Source: Candidatus Protochlamydia phocaeensis (GTDB lineage Bacteria; Chlamydiota; Chlamydiia; Chlamydiales; Parachlamydiaceae). From it: a stretch of DNA of 64,000 nt. Below, piece by piece: positions 56,369-64,000 of the stretch; position 1 is the stretch's first letter; each line of letters starts with the position of its first letter. The translations under genes were made by a program, and so were the position numbers. Under the pieces are notes generated by a model, which saw only the letters and a program-made list of their open reading frames with translations, was not told the origin of the DNA and searched no databases. The DNA is taken from contig NZ_FCNU01000028.1 of assembly GCF_001545115.1 (NCBI RefSeq), forward strand, positions 248,001-312,000, in the 5' to 3' direction.

Positions 56369-57319
56369 TTACTTTGTACTTTGCAAAAAAGGAAGAATTG
56401 TGGAGAGGACGATTTCCGGATACTCTTCCTGCGGAATATGCCCGCAATTGGGAATTAGAAGCGCTTTGGCAGAAGGAAAATCTCTCTTAAAATGCTCAAA
56501 ATGCTTCAAAGGGACAAGCCAATCATGATCTCCCCATATGATTAGCGCAGGCTGTTTGATTTGGGGGAAACGCCGGCTTAATTGAACGAAAATCTGCTTA
56601 TCGAACTGCTGCAAGGTAAGAAGAGTGGACTTTGTTCCTCCCGGGAAACGATATGGCAGGCAATAGGCCTCGACTTGCTCCTCTGTCACGGATTGGGCAT
56701 CAAAAACAATTTGCCTTAAACTGCTTCTCACAACGGTTGGTCCAAGAAAAGGAGACCAGAGCGGTCCCAGATGACGCGAAAGAGAGAGGTATAGAGGAAG
56801 ATCGAGAGGATAGCCCAACGCGCTGATTAAGGTTAGGGATTTGACTAAATCGGAATGGTCAAGCGCTAAGCTAAGCGCTAATCCTCCGCCCATTGAATTG
56901 CCCGCAATATGCGCTTGGGAAATTTGATGGCTTTTCATAAAAGCCTCCAGCTGTTCAACGAAGAAGGGCATATCATATGGAACGTGATCAGGCTTATCGC
57001 TTAATCCGTAGCCAATTAAATCAACGGCCCAGACGTGGTAGCCCGCTTGGGCAAGAGGAGTAATCAAATGACGCCACGTATAGGTATGGGCTCTAAATCC
57101 ATGGATAAGCAAAACATGGTCGTTTCCTTCCCCTTGTTCTATATAATGCATGGCTAAAGGCCCATAAGCCGATGGCCATTCCCAAAATTGCTTATTATTT
57201 TTGACTCTCGCTTGCTCTACAGGATCAAAAAGCTCGACGCTCATGAATAAAAATAAGCAGACAAGCACAAAGGCGCCGCTTGTCATTAAGATAAATAGGC
57301 AATAAAGGCTTTTTCTCAT
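56369..57319 (-). CDS. Membrane-anchored alpha/beta hydrolase
   Basis: A 316-residue protein. An N-terminal hydrophobic segment (about residues 5-28) is an anchor or uncleaved signal. The alpha/beta hydrolase core follows: oxyanion-hole motif LLIHGFRAHTYTWR, nucleophile elbow AGNSMGGG with the catalytic Ser, WGDHDWLVP with the likely acid, and PNCGHIPQEE with the catalytic His. It is probably an esterase, lipase or epoxide-hydrolase relative; the substrate cannot be told. Confidence 0.87.
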   Translation of the reverse strand: MRKSLYCLFILMTSGAFVLVCLFLFMSVELFDPVEQARVKNNKQFWEWPSAYGPLAMHYIEQGEGNDHVLLIHGFRAHTYTWRHLITPLAQAGYHVWAVDLIGYGLSDKPDHVPYDMPFFVEQLEAFMKSHQISQAHIAGNSMGGGLALSLALDHSDLVKSLTLISALGYPLDLPLYLSLSRHLGPLWSPFLGPTVVRSSLRQIVFDAQSVTEEQVEAYCLPYRFPGGTKSTLLTLQQFDKQIFVQLSRRFPQIKQPALIIWGDHDWLVPLKHFEHFKRDFPSAKALLIPNCGHIPQEEYPEIVLSTILPFLQSTK

Positions 57320-57789
57320 GATGTCCTAGGAGAGTGCCCATGATCTGAAAATAGGGTAATTCGTATGTTGAATGTATTTATAAACGGGGAAAAATTTTTC
57401 GTCATATTAAAAAGATGGCTAAAAAATTTCCGCATTTCTAAGAAAATTGAGCGGCAAAGCAGATTTATTTGAAATCGTGGACAGTCTCTTAGAGGAATTT
57501 TTAAAATCGCTAACGAGGGTGTTCCCTTATTCAGGCCTGCCATTCTTAAAGAGAAATTGATCTCAAATATAGGTTATTATGAGTTTTAATACGCCTTTAA
57601 GCGACTAATTAAATAATCCACACGTGCTTAAAGTGTATTTTTTAAATCAAGCACTATATATAATAAAATTGAAGGGATTTGAAATAGCAATAAGCTTCTT
57701 TTTTCAAAAGATTTAAACAATGAAAGTGTCCGGAAATGCGATCGCTCTAATCCTATTGCCTATTTTCCCAATGAGTTAACGGAGGTTTT
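57320..57789. other. Intergenic region carrying repeat R2
   Basis: A 470-base region between the divergent hydrolase and small membrane protein genes. Its middle (about 57475-57600) matches repeat R2 at 30437-30614, without the palindrome found there. The remainder is AT-rich. GGAGG precedes the gene at 57790 by 5 bases. A 75-codon leftward frame that covers part of the repeat is not convincing as a gene. Confidence 0.55.
57475..57600. repeat. Dispersed intergenic repeat R2, copy at 57.5 kb
   Basis: Shares the GTGGACAGTCTCTTAGAGG-type opening, an AAAATCGCTA segment, ATCTCAAATATA and the GAGTTTTAATAC close with 30437-30614. Confidence 0.5.
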
Positions 57790-58032
57790 ATGCGCTTTAT
57801 TTTTAATTTTTTCTTTTTTGGAATTCTGTTCTATCTCATTTATTTATTTTTCCCAGATGCCTTTCATACCTTGGTTTCATGGGCGGATCGCACCTATGAA
57901 TTCTTTAGAGATCTCATTTTACAAATAGCTGGTAAAGTTCACTCATCAAGAGATCATTCGGCCCCTCCGCCTCATCAGGCGCTAGGCGCTCTTTTACCTA
58001 TTTGGATGTTTTTAAAGCATAAGTGGAAATAA
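57790..58032 (+). CDS. Small membrane protein upstream of the DUF2157-like gene
   Basis: An 80-residue protein. One hydrophobic segment (IFNFFFFGILFYLIYLFF) lies at the N-terminus and the remainder is hydrophilic with an APPPH turn. GGAGG lies 5 bases before the start. Its TAA overlaps the ATG of the next gene as TAATG, so the two are probably coupled and may form one membrane complex. I do not recognise a family. Confidence 0.7.
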   Translation: MRFIFNFFFFGILFYLIYLFFPDAFHTLVSWADRTYEFFRDLILQIAGKVHSSRDHSAPPPHQALGALLPIWMFLKHKWK

Positions 58033-59102
58033 TGCAGCTTTCGCAAGATGATCTGGACCAAGCTGTTCGGGAGAACATTTTAAGCCGGCAACAAGCAGAT
58101 GCGCTAAGGGAGATGATAAAAAGGCGTCAGTTGGGAACTGAAGGCGGCTTTCAATTGGCCACTATCCTTTATTATCTAGGCGCTTTAATTGTTTTAGCTG
58201 CCATGGCTTGGCTAGCCTCAATAGGAGAGAAACAGCTAGGCCGTTTCGGCCTTTTTTTTATTTCTCTTTTATATGCCTATCTCTTTTTTCACCTTGGATG
58301 GTATTTCTGGCATCGCACTCTTTATCGAGTAGGAGGAGGGTTGCTGTGCACACTTGCCGTTTGCATGGTTCCTCTTGTGGTTTATGGATGGGAAAGAGGA
58401 ATGGGACTGTGGCCTATACAAGGGGATTTTGAAACATCGGCGCATTATCAGCATTACCTTTTTATTAGCCATCAATATTGGATCTCTTTAGAGGTGGCTA
58501 CACTTGCCGCTTCTATAATCGCCCTATTCTTTATTCGTTTTCCTTTCTTAACCGCGCCTTTGACCCTTGCCTTATGGTTTTTGGTCATGGATAGCGTCCC
58601 TTTAATTTTAGGAGAAGTGAATGAGGGAGATAAGGTTTATCAATGGACCTTGCTTATCTTTGGCCTATTTTTAATAATAAGCGCTTATTTAATTGACCGA
58701 CGGATGCCCGAAGACTTTGCTTTCTGGGGCTATTTATTTGGAATAACGGCCTTCTCGATCGGATTGGTACAAATATTGATGACGGATACGTCAGAAGCGG
58801 TTAAAGTCCTTTATCTCTTGGCCAATGCAGTTCTGTTCGCTCTTGCAGCCTTGCTCAATCGGACGATTTTTTTAATAGGAGGAGCCATAGGGATTTTTGT
58901 TTATCTTAGCCACTTAGCATATGAAGTCTTTCAAGATTCGGCTCTATTTCCCTTAATTCTCAGCCTAATAGGACTTGCTATCATCTATTTAGGGATTCTC
59001 TATCAACGCTATCAGCTTCGCATTCAAAAGGCTATCAATCGCTTCTTGCCTGCCCAATGGGGAAGTTTATTGCCCCACAATCGCCATTCTTCTCAAGATT
59101 AA
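58032..59102 (+). CDS. DUF2157-like polytopic membrane protein
   Basis: A 356-residue protein. The N-terminal 45 residues are soluble and helical (QLSQDDLDQAVRENILSRQQADALREM), as in DUF2157 proteins. About ten hydrophobic segments follow, including ILYYLGALIVLAAMAWLA and LLCTLAVCMVPLVVYGW. I chose the ATG at 58032, which overlaps the previous stop, over a GTG at 58023. The molecular function of the family is unknown. It ends in a 125-base AT-rich gap. Confidence 0.75.
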   Translation: MQLSQDDLDQAVRENILSRQQADALREMIKRRQLGTEGGFQLATILYYLGALIVLAAMAWLASIGEKQLGRFGLFFISLLYAYLFFHLGWYFWHRTLYRVGGGLLCTLAVCMVPLVVYGWERGMGLWPIQGDFETSAHYQHYLFISHQYWISLEVATLAASIIALFFIRFPFLTAPLTLALWFLVMDSVPLILGEVNEGDKVYQWTLLIFGLFLIISAYLIDRRMPEDFAFWGYLFGITAFSIGLVQILMTDTSEAVKVLYLLANAVLFALAALLNRTIFLIGGAIGIFVYLSHLAYEVFQDSALFPLILSLIGLAIIYLGILYQRYQLRIQKAINRFLPAQWGSLLPHNRHSSQD

Positions 59103-59227
59103 TTCTTGCCATTTAATTGCTTATCTCTTGATTAGTTTTTTAATTAATTATTGAAATATTAATCAAATCTTTAAATTAATTATTTAAAATCTTTGTCAAT
59201 TATTCCGATAATAAGGAGATTGTTTTT

Positions 59228-61324
59228 ATGTTAAAAGTCGAGAATTTGCTGGCAGCTGATTTATCTAATCTCAATTATGGCAATCGAATTGGATTTGTAG
59301 ATGAAACACATAAAGCGTTGATCAAGACGAATCCGAGAGGAGAAATTGGAAAGTTTGGAATTGCCTATCATGGAACGATCGGCAGCTTATTCCACCGCAC
59401 CATTGATGTGACTGTAACGGATGCCAACACTCGCAAAGATCGGAAAATTCACTTGAATAGGGAAAGTACAATTAAGTGGTTGAATAGCCAGCTTGATTCC
59501 CAAGAAAAAGTGAGTGGGCGAGCTTCTTCTGAAGAAATTGTAGCTAAAATCAATCGACTATCGACCATTTTGAAGGACAGCGAAACAAAGAAAGCGGAAC
59601 AAATCGAAGAAAATTTAAAGCAAGGAATTGACTTTAAGGCCTCTTATCCAGCCAAATTGAATCATCGGCCCTTATACGGTTTCTTTGACCGTATCAGTTC
59701 TTTTCTGTGGGGAAAATTTTATGATTGGACAATCAGTTCTTGGAATGCTTTCCGCCTGCGGTTCGGCTTAGGGATTGCAGAAAAAACATGGAATGAAGTG
59801 TCGGAAAAACGAGCGGCTGCAGCCTTCAGGCAAGCCCTGCAAGTGCCGGCTTACAAGCAGTTCCTAGATTCAAAGGGAGGCGTTCCCCGCACATTTGCCG
59901 ATTTGCCGATTACTTCGAAAGACAATTACATCAAGCCTCATATTGGACATGACGAGCCGCAGCTTTACCTGGATGGAAAAATTCCGGAAAAAGCCAAGAG
60001 GGATACGTCAACGGGAACGAGCGGCAAATCGACGCCTTGGTATCGCGGGGCGCAAGAGCAGGAAAGGGTTGAATTACTGACTTCGTATGCGGCTAAAGTC
60101 GTTCTTGGCGATCGTCCTTATACTTTTATCAATGGATTTGCCGTTGGTCCTTGGGCAACGGGAATTACAGCGACGCTGGCAATGAATCGAGATAAAAATG
60201 CCGGAGTTTGCGTGATTGGACCTAATATTTCTGAAATTTATGATTGTATCAAAGAGCAAATTCGCATCCGTCCTCCTGGATATCCGATTGTCGTAGGCGG
60301 CTATCCTCCTCATATTCGGGCTGTTATTGACATGGCAGTGGCTGAGGGATTCCCTCTTCATGAGCATAATATTATCGCAGTTGTAGGCGGAGAATCCATG
60401 AGCGAAGATATGCGCGATTTAATTGTCGCTCAAAAAGGCGAGAATGGAGAAATAATCCGCACGGGACTTAAGCAGTGCTTTTCTTCTTATGGGGCGTCCG
60501 ATCTCGATATCAATATCGGTTATGAATCGGATTTTGAAATTGAGCTGCGCAAGCTGTGCCATAAGCCAGAAAATAAAGCGCTGGCGGAGGAATTATTCGG
60601 CAAAAACGAATTTAAGCCGATGATTTTCCATTATGACCCCTTAAACTACCTCATTGAAGCAGATGAACAGCAGAATTTGATCTATACCTGTGTTCGCCAG
60701 GACCGCATATCCCCTCGTATCCGTTATAATTTGGGAGACAGGGGCAAGATCATGGCCGCTAGCGATGTGTTGGCTGTGTTAGAAAAGCATGGCATTAAAT
60801 TAAAGCACAAGCCGAATACAAACCTACCCCTCTTATTTGTTTGGGGAAGACAAGGCTCTCATATTTCTTTTAGGGGGTGCAAAGTTGCTCCTGAAAATTT
60901 GGGAGAGACTATCCGTCGCTTAGACAGCCAGCCGGCCCATCAAGGTTTAAATGAAAAAATTGCCCACTATGGCTTTTATCAATATGAAAAGAACGGCCGA
61001 AAGGTGACCGAAATTCTGTTGGAATTCAATGAAGAGGGAGATTTTAATGGAGCGAATGAAGAACTGCTGAAAAATGTGATCGATACATTGGCAGAGGTCA
61101 ATTCCGATTTTATCACTCAAATTCAAAATTGCCCGCAGGCAGAAAAGCCCGTTTTAAGAGTATTTAAAAAGGGAGAAAGTCCCATGGATATTCAGCAGAA
61201 AAAATATCCCATGCGTAAGAAACAATATATTTTTACCGCCGGCGATGAGTTCATTCCTGCCCATGAAGAGCAGATGGCTAACAAAGGCAAGCTTATTTCT
61301 TTAGCTGCTGAAGCAGCCACTTAA
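59228..61324 (+). CDS. Adenylate-forming enzyme (PaaK-like) with a lineage-specific N-terminal domain
   Basis: A 698-residue protein. From about residue 185 it resembles phenylacetate-CoA ligase-type members of the acyl-adenylate superfamily: AFRQALQVPAYKQFLD and DLPITSKDNYI at the entry, the phosphate loop TSTGTSGKSTPWYRG near 260, FSSYGASDLDINIGYES, and NLGDRGKIM as the ribose-binding Asp motif. The C-terminal lobe ends about residue 690. Residues 1-180 match nothing I recognise and include a membrane-apposed-looking stretch (LYGFFDRISSFLWGKFYDW). AGGAG lies about 9 bases before the ATG. It should activate a carboxylic acid with ATP; the acid and the acceptor are unknown. A hairpin terminator follows. 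Confidence 0.8.
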   Translation: MLKVENLLAADLSNLNYGNRIGFVDETHKALIKTNPRGEIGKFGIAYHGTIGSLFHRTIDVTVTDANTRKDRKIHLNRESTIKWLNSQLDSQEKVSGRASSEEIVAKINRLSTILKDSETKKAEQIEENLKQGIDFKASYPAKLNHRPLYGFFDRISSFLWGKFYDWTISSWNAFRLRFGLGIAEKTWNEVSEKRAAAAFRQALQVPAYKQFLDSKGGVPRTFADLPITSKDNYIKPHIGHDEPQLYLDGKIPEKAKRDTSTGTSGKSTPWYRGAQEQERVELLTSYAAKVVLGDRPYTFINGFAVGPWATGITATLAMNRDKNAGVCVIGPNISEIYDCIKEQIRIRPPGYPIVVGGYPPHIRAVIDMAVAEGFPLHEHNIIAVVGGESMSEDMRDLIVAQKGENGEIIRTGLKQCFSSYGASDLDINIGYESDFEIELRKLCHKPENKALAEELFGKNEFKPMIFHYDPLNYLIEADEQQNLIYTCVRQDRISPRIRYNLGDRGKIMAASDVLAVLEKHGIKLKHKPNTNLPLLFVWGRQGSHISFRGCKVAPENLGETIRRLDSQPAHQGLNEKIAHYGFYQYEKNGRKVTEILLEFNEEGDFNGANEELLKNVIDTLAEVNSDFITQIQNCPQAEKPVLRVFKKGESPMDIQQKKYPMRKKQYIFTAGDEFIPAHEEQMANKGKLISLAAEAAT

Positions 61325-61336
61325 TCTTTCCCTTAA

Positions 61337-61365
61337 AGAGGCCCTAGTCGGGCCTCTCTCTTTGT
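61337..61365 (+). terminator. Intrinsic terminator after the adenylate-forming enzyme
   Basis: An 8-pair GC-rich stem (61337-61344 with 61350-61357) and a 5-base loop, followed by a T-rich tail. It lies 13 bases after the stop codon. Confidence 0.85.
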
Positions 61366-61556
61366 CTTCTTTTCAAACCTTTCTATTCTTATATTATTCA
61401 TTTTTTAAAAATTTTTATTAAAACTCCTTTATTTAATTCTTTTAATTCTAAATTTATCGGGTAAATGTTTTGTGATAGATTTTAAACAGTCTAAAATCTA
61501 GAATCTTTTCAATTGTTGATTAAATTTAAATCTTTTGAATAAAAGAAGGGGCAATA

Positions 61557-62600
61557 ATGAATATTGTTAATCATTTACGCAGCTATTGTCAGTCTACAGC
61601 TACTTATTTTAATTCTTCAAAAACATCTTTATTTTTAAATGAAAAAGTTAAAGAGGCCTCTTCTGAAGTTTTTTCCGCTTTATTGCCTAATTTTTATACC
61701 TTATGCGAGATGAATAAATATCCATACATGAGCGAATTGATGCTAGGCTCGTTTTGCACAGCGGCTGGCTGCTATACGATGTATACAAGTTATGCAATTG
61801 GGAAAGTGGTCAAGCAAGAGGCTCCATCCAATGCGGCTTTTCGAAAAGCGTGTGCCTTGGGAGGGGCTTTGTGCGCAACATACGGCGTTTATACATTAAC
61901 AACGCTTGCTTTAAAGGTATTTTCTGATTTCGTTGAGACGGGTTCTTTACAAGATGAAAATCATTTCGCGCATTCGTATGTCCATTATAATGGCCCCTAT
62001 TCGGCGAATGGGGTAAAAGAGCAAGCATCCGAGAATTTAGATCGCAAAGCACAAAAGTTCCTTGACGTTTTTTTAAGCTGTCCGGATGCGAAGAAAGTGT
62101 ATGAAAAAGTCACTAAAGATGGGCCCATTCAGATTAGATTTGTCGATCCCTCTCTTGATGAAATGGTTGCTAAAAGCCACGGCTACTGGAATATAGAGAA
62201 TAGGGAAATTGTCATCGATAGTACGTCTGGCGATCTGCAGCAATTTCACATCTTGATTTACGAAATGCTGAATGCCTCGCGCAGTAAAGCATTTTCAGCG
62301 ACTTTCGAAGAAGCGGCTCAAGGGACTTTAGATGCTTTAGAATTTGCCAAGCAGCTTGAAAAAGGCGAGTATGAAACGACAAAAGGGCATTGCTATGTAA
62401 CGGCGAATTGTGTTGCCAGTCAAGCATGGTCTTTTCTCCCTAAAGCTAGATCTATTGAGCAATGCAACGAGCTTTATAACAAAGGTTTTGAGGAGCGCTG
62501 GGAAGAGATTAAGGACCGCCCCCATACTCAAATTTATATAGACATGTATAACGAGCGTTTTTCTGGCAGCAAAATGAAAACGGAAAAAGATGAATTGTAG
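61557..62600 (+). CDS. Inc-like protein with two-lobed hydrophobic domain and zincin-like C-terminus
   Basis: A 347-residue protein. Two hydrophobic stretches at about 62-84 and 98-122 are separated by a short polar turn, the two-lobed layout of chlamydial inclusion-membrane (Inc) proteins. The C-terminal part (about 160-347) is soluble. It contains IEREIV-like NREIVIDSTSGDLQQFHILIYEMLNASR, where YEMLN (235-239) stands in the place of a HExxH zinc motif. If related to metallopeptidases, it has lost both zinc-binding His residues. No N-terminal signal peptide is seen, as is usual for type III secreted Incs. A ribosome site GGGGC is weak. Confidence 0.6.
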   Translation: MNIVNHLRSYCQSTATYFNSSKTSLFLNEKVKEASSEVFSALLPNFYTLCEMNKYPYMSELMLGSFCTAAGCYTMYTSYAIGKVVKQEAPSNAAFRKACALGGALCATYGVYTLTTLALKVFSDFVETGSLQDENHFAHSYVHYNGPYSANGVKEQASENLDRKAQKFLDVFLSCPDAKKVYEKVTKDGPIQIRFVDPSLDEMVAKSHGYWNIENREIVIDSTSGDLQQFHILIYEMLNASRSKAFSATFEEAAQGTLDALEFAKQLEKGEYETTKGHCYVTANCVASQAWSFLPKARSIEQCNELYNKGFEERWEEIKDRPHTQIYIDMYNERFSGSKMKTEKDEL

Positions 62601-62616
62601 TTTCAGTGTAGACCAG

Positions 62617-62640
62617 GCGAGTTCGCTTGAGGCAACTCGC
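62617..62640 (+). terminator. Stem-loop after the Inc-like gene
   Basis: A 7-pair stem (GCGAGTT with AACTCGC, 62617-62623 and 62634-62640) with a 10-base loop, followed by TCATTTA. It is a moderately convincing terminator. Confidence 0.5.
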
Positions 62641-62770
62641 TCATTTACAGTGCGCGCTATGTTTATTTCTTAGCTGCCAAAATTTGTTTAGCAATCTAAT
62701 TGAAGAATAAACCCCAGCGCGCAAAAGAGGGAAGAGGCCATGCGCCTCAAGCCCTCTTGTTGTAATTAGC

Positions 62771-64000
62771 TTATTCAGCCGCTTTCATTTGCTGTCTAAT
62801 CCATTGATTAATGCTCTGTTCTGCAATATCTAGTGGAACTGTTCCATGTCTCAGCCACTCGTCGTGGAAGGCGCGGATGTCAAATTTCTCTCCAAGCTTT
62901 GCAATTGCTTCCTGCCGCATTTCTTGGATCTTCAATTCGCCGATCTTATACGCGAGAGCCTGACCCGGCATCACGAGATAGCGATCTACTTCCGTAATAA
63001 TTTCATGGTCGCTCATGCCTACATATTGCTTGAAGAATTGAATGGCGTCTTCGCGGCTCCATCCCATCGCGTGCATGCCTGTATCGACGACGAGCCGGAT
63101 GGCGCGCAGCATCTCATAAGTCAACCGGCCGAACTTGGAATAGGAATCTTGATAAAGGCCCAGGTCTATCCCCAAGCTTTCGGCATAAAGACCCCAGCCC
63201 TCAATATAGGCCGTGAAATGGCAATTTTTGCGGAACTCTGGCAAATGGCTGAGCTCTTGTGCTAAAGTGATTTGAAGATGATGGCCTGGGACAGCTTCAT
63301 GCAGGGCCAAAGGTTCCATTTCCCACTTTGGGCGCTTTTCCGGATAGCTGGTATTGATGAAGAAGTAGCCGGGCCTTTCATGTATAGGCGACCCATGGCA
63401 ATAATAGGCGGCTATTTGAGACTCTTCCGAATAAGCGGGGACAGGGACGACCTCAAAGGGGAGGCTTGGAAGCTTAGTAAATAAGGAAGGAAGCTTTGAT
63501 TCAATATGTCGGGTAAGTTGCTGATAGCCTTTTAACAGCTCCTCTCGGTTGGAATAAAAAAATTGCGGATCGGATTCCAGGAAATGCAAAAAATCCGCAA
63601 AACGGCCTTCGAATCCAGCTGAGGCCATTACGGCGAGCATTTCTTGATGGATCCGTTCCACTTCCTTTAATCCAATTTCATGAATCTGCTGAGGGGATAG
63701 ATGCGTCGTCGTCGAGCGGCGCGCTTTAGCGGCGTACCATTCTTGTCCGTTGGGAAGGGCCGTAAAGGCAATTGACTTGCGGCAATTCGGAATATAGGTC
63801 TCTACCAAATAAGAATAAAAATCTTTTAGGGCCGGGAGGACTTCATTATAATATGCGTCTTCAGCTTGTGTGAGCAGGCGCCGTTGGTTGCTATGGGAAA
63901 TACTCGGCGGCAAGTGCTTGAAAGATTTTAGAAACGGGCTATCTAAGGCCTCATCTGCCATTTGATTCAGAAGCTGCTGAGGAATATGCCTAAGAGCAAT
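62771..64000 (-). CDS. DUF885 family metallopeptidase, N-terminus beyond the window
   Basis: The leftward frame stays open to the last base of the window, giving at least 409 residues; full family members have about 550-600. The zinc motif HEAVPGHH is intact and is followed by EGWGLYAE, which supplies the third zinc ligand in this family. EMLRAIRLVVDTGMH and the C-terminal VMPGQALAYKIG motif complete the DUF885 pattern. An internal Met at 63961 is not a likely start because codons continue upstream without a stop. Substrate is unknown; many members are lipoproteins. Confidence 0.9.
   Translation of the reverse strand: MALRHIPQQLLNQMADEALDSPFLKSFKHLPPSISHSNQRRLLTQAEDAYYNEVLPALKDFYSYLVETYIPNCRKSIAFTALPNGQEWYAAKARRSTTTHLSPQQIHEIGLKEVERIHQEMLAVMASAGFEGRFADFLHFLESDPQFFYSNREELLKGYQQLTRHIESKLPSLFTKLPSLPFEVVPVPAYSEESQIAAYYCHGSPIHERPGYFFINTSYPEKRPKWEMEPLALHEAVPGHHLQITLAQELSHLPEFRKNCHFTAYIEGWGLYAESLGIDLGLYQDSYSKFGRLTYEMLRAIRLVVDTGMHAMGWSREDAIQFFKQYVGMSDHEIITEVDRYLVMPGQALAYKIGELKIQEMRQEAIAKLGEKFDIRAFHDEWLRHGTVPLDIAEQSINQWIRQQMKAAE

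Noticed and set aside
57316-57543. A 75-codon leftward frame upstream of the alpha/beta hydrolase
   Set aside because: It runs through repeat R2, has no convincing start, and is low in protein-like composition.
62846-63265. A 139-codon rightward frame opposite the DUF885 gene
   Set aside because: The leftward frame has an intact zinc motif and family match; the rightward frame has no ribosome site or recognisable features.
1-64000. tRNA, rRNA or other standard RNA genes
   Set aside because: No cloverleaf-like segment with a conserved T-loop GTTCRA and CCA-type end was found in the intergenic regions. The R1 core contains a GGTTCCGG string, but no tRNA fold can be drawn around it.

Overview
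The window looks like a chromosomal segment of an amoeba-associated environmental chlamydia (order Parachlamydiales, most like Parachlamydia/Protochlamydia/Neochlamydia). The reasons are F-box proteins, ankyrin and TPR-like repeat proteins, a eukaryotic-type Ser/Thr kinase, a two-lobed hydrophobic Inc-like protein, a chlamydial/plant-like enoyl-ACP reductase, and AT-rich intergenic DNA. No rRNA, tRNA, CRISPR array, integrase or transposase gene was recognised. The genus is inferred from gene content only.

Layout. 1-2.8 kb: the tail of a truncated gene, a lipoprotein with a papain-like His/Cys pattern, a histidine phosphatase and fabI. 3.2-9.1 kb: signalling genes, namely a large Ser/Thr kinase whose kinase domain is split by an acidic Ser/Glu-rich insert, a methyl-accepting-chemotaxis-like receptor, and a membrane-anchored kinase-fold protein. 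9.3-13.1 kb: a leftward stress cluster (quinone oxidoreductase-like enzyme, Dps, AhpD-like protein, general-stress SDR, YciF-like ferritin fold), followed by a FUSC-type transporter. 14.7-27.5 kb: one 4265-residue protein with ankyrin-like repeats and a P-loop/DEVD helicase-like core. 27.8-36.3 kb: a two-component cluster with an apparent pseudo-histidine kinase, a CheY-like regulator, a CHASE-GAF-PAS histidine kinase, and a REC-Hpt-REC-GGDEF-like protein with several key residues missing. 36.4-40.3 kb: a dicarboxylate/glutamate symporter, a secreted cyclophilin and a hypothetical protein that shares a His/Cys domain with the giant protein.

40.3-51.5 kb is the most unusual part. A two-gene cassette (F-box/TPR-like A, then F-box/TPR-like B) is present twice in tandem together with its non-coding leaders. 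The second B protein has about twice as many 36-residue repeats as the first. The block is bounded on the right by proC and on the left by a short in-frame copy of the 3' end of proC, like the attL/attR direct repeats left when an element integrates into the 3' end of a gene. 51.5-54.9 kb holds a leftward proB-proA-proC operon with a MITE-like inverted-repeat element directly in front of proC. 55.2-64.0 kb holds an epimerase, an alpha/beta hydrolase, a pair of membrane proteins, an adenylate-forming enzyme with a lineage-specific N-terminal domain, the Inc-like protein, and a DUF885 metallopeptidase cut off by the window end.

How the genes may work together. The F-box/TPR proteins, the split kinase, the giant ankyrin ATPase and the Inc-like protein are candidate host-directed factors. 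The F-box would recruit the SCF ubiquitin-ligase adaptor Skp1, and the 36-residue repeats would bind targets. The two-component proteins and the chemoreceptor-like protein form a large sensory set for a chlamydia. At least three dispersed intergenic repeat families link otherwise separate non-coding stretches (9.1-9.3, 30.4-30.8, 45.3, 51.4, 52.4 and 57.5 kb).
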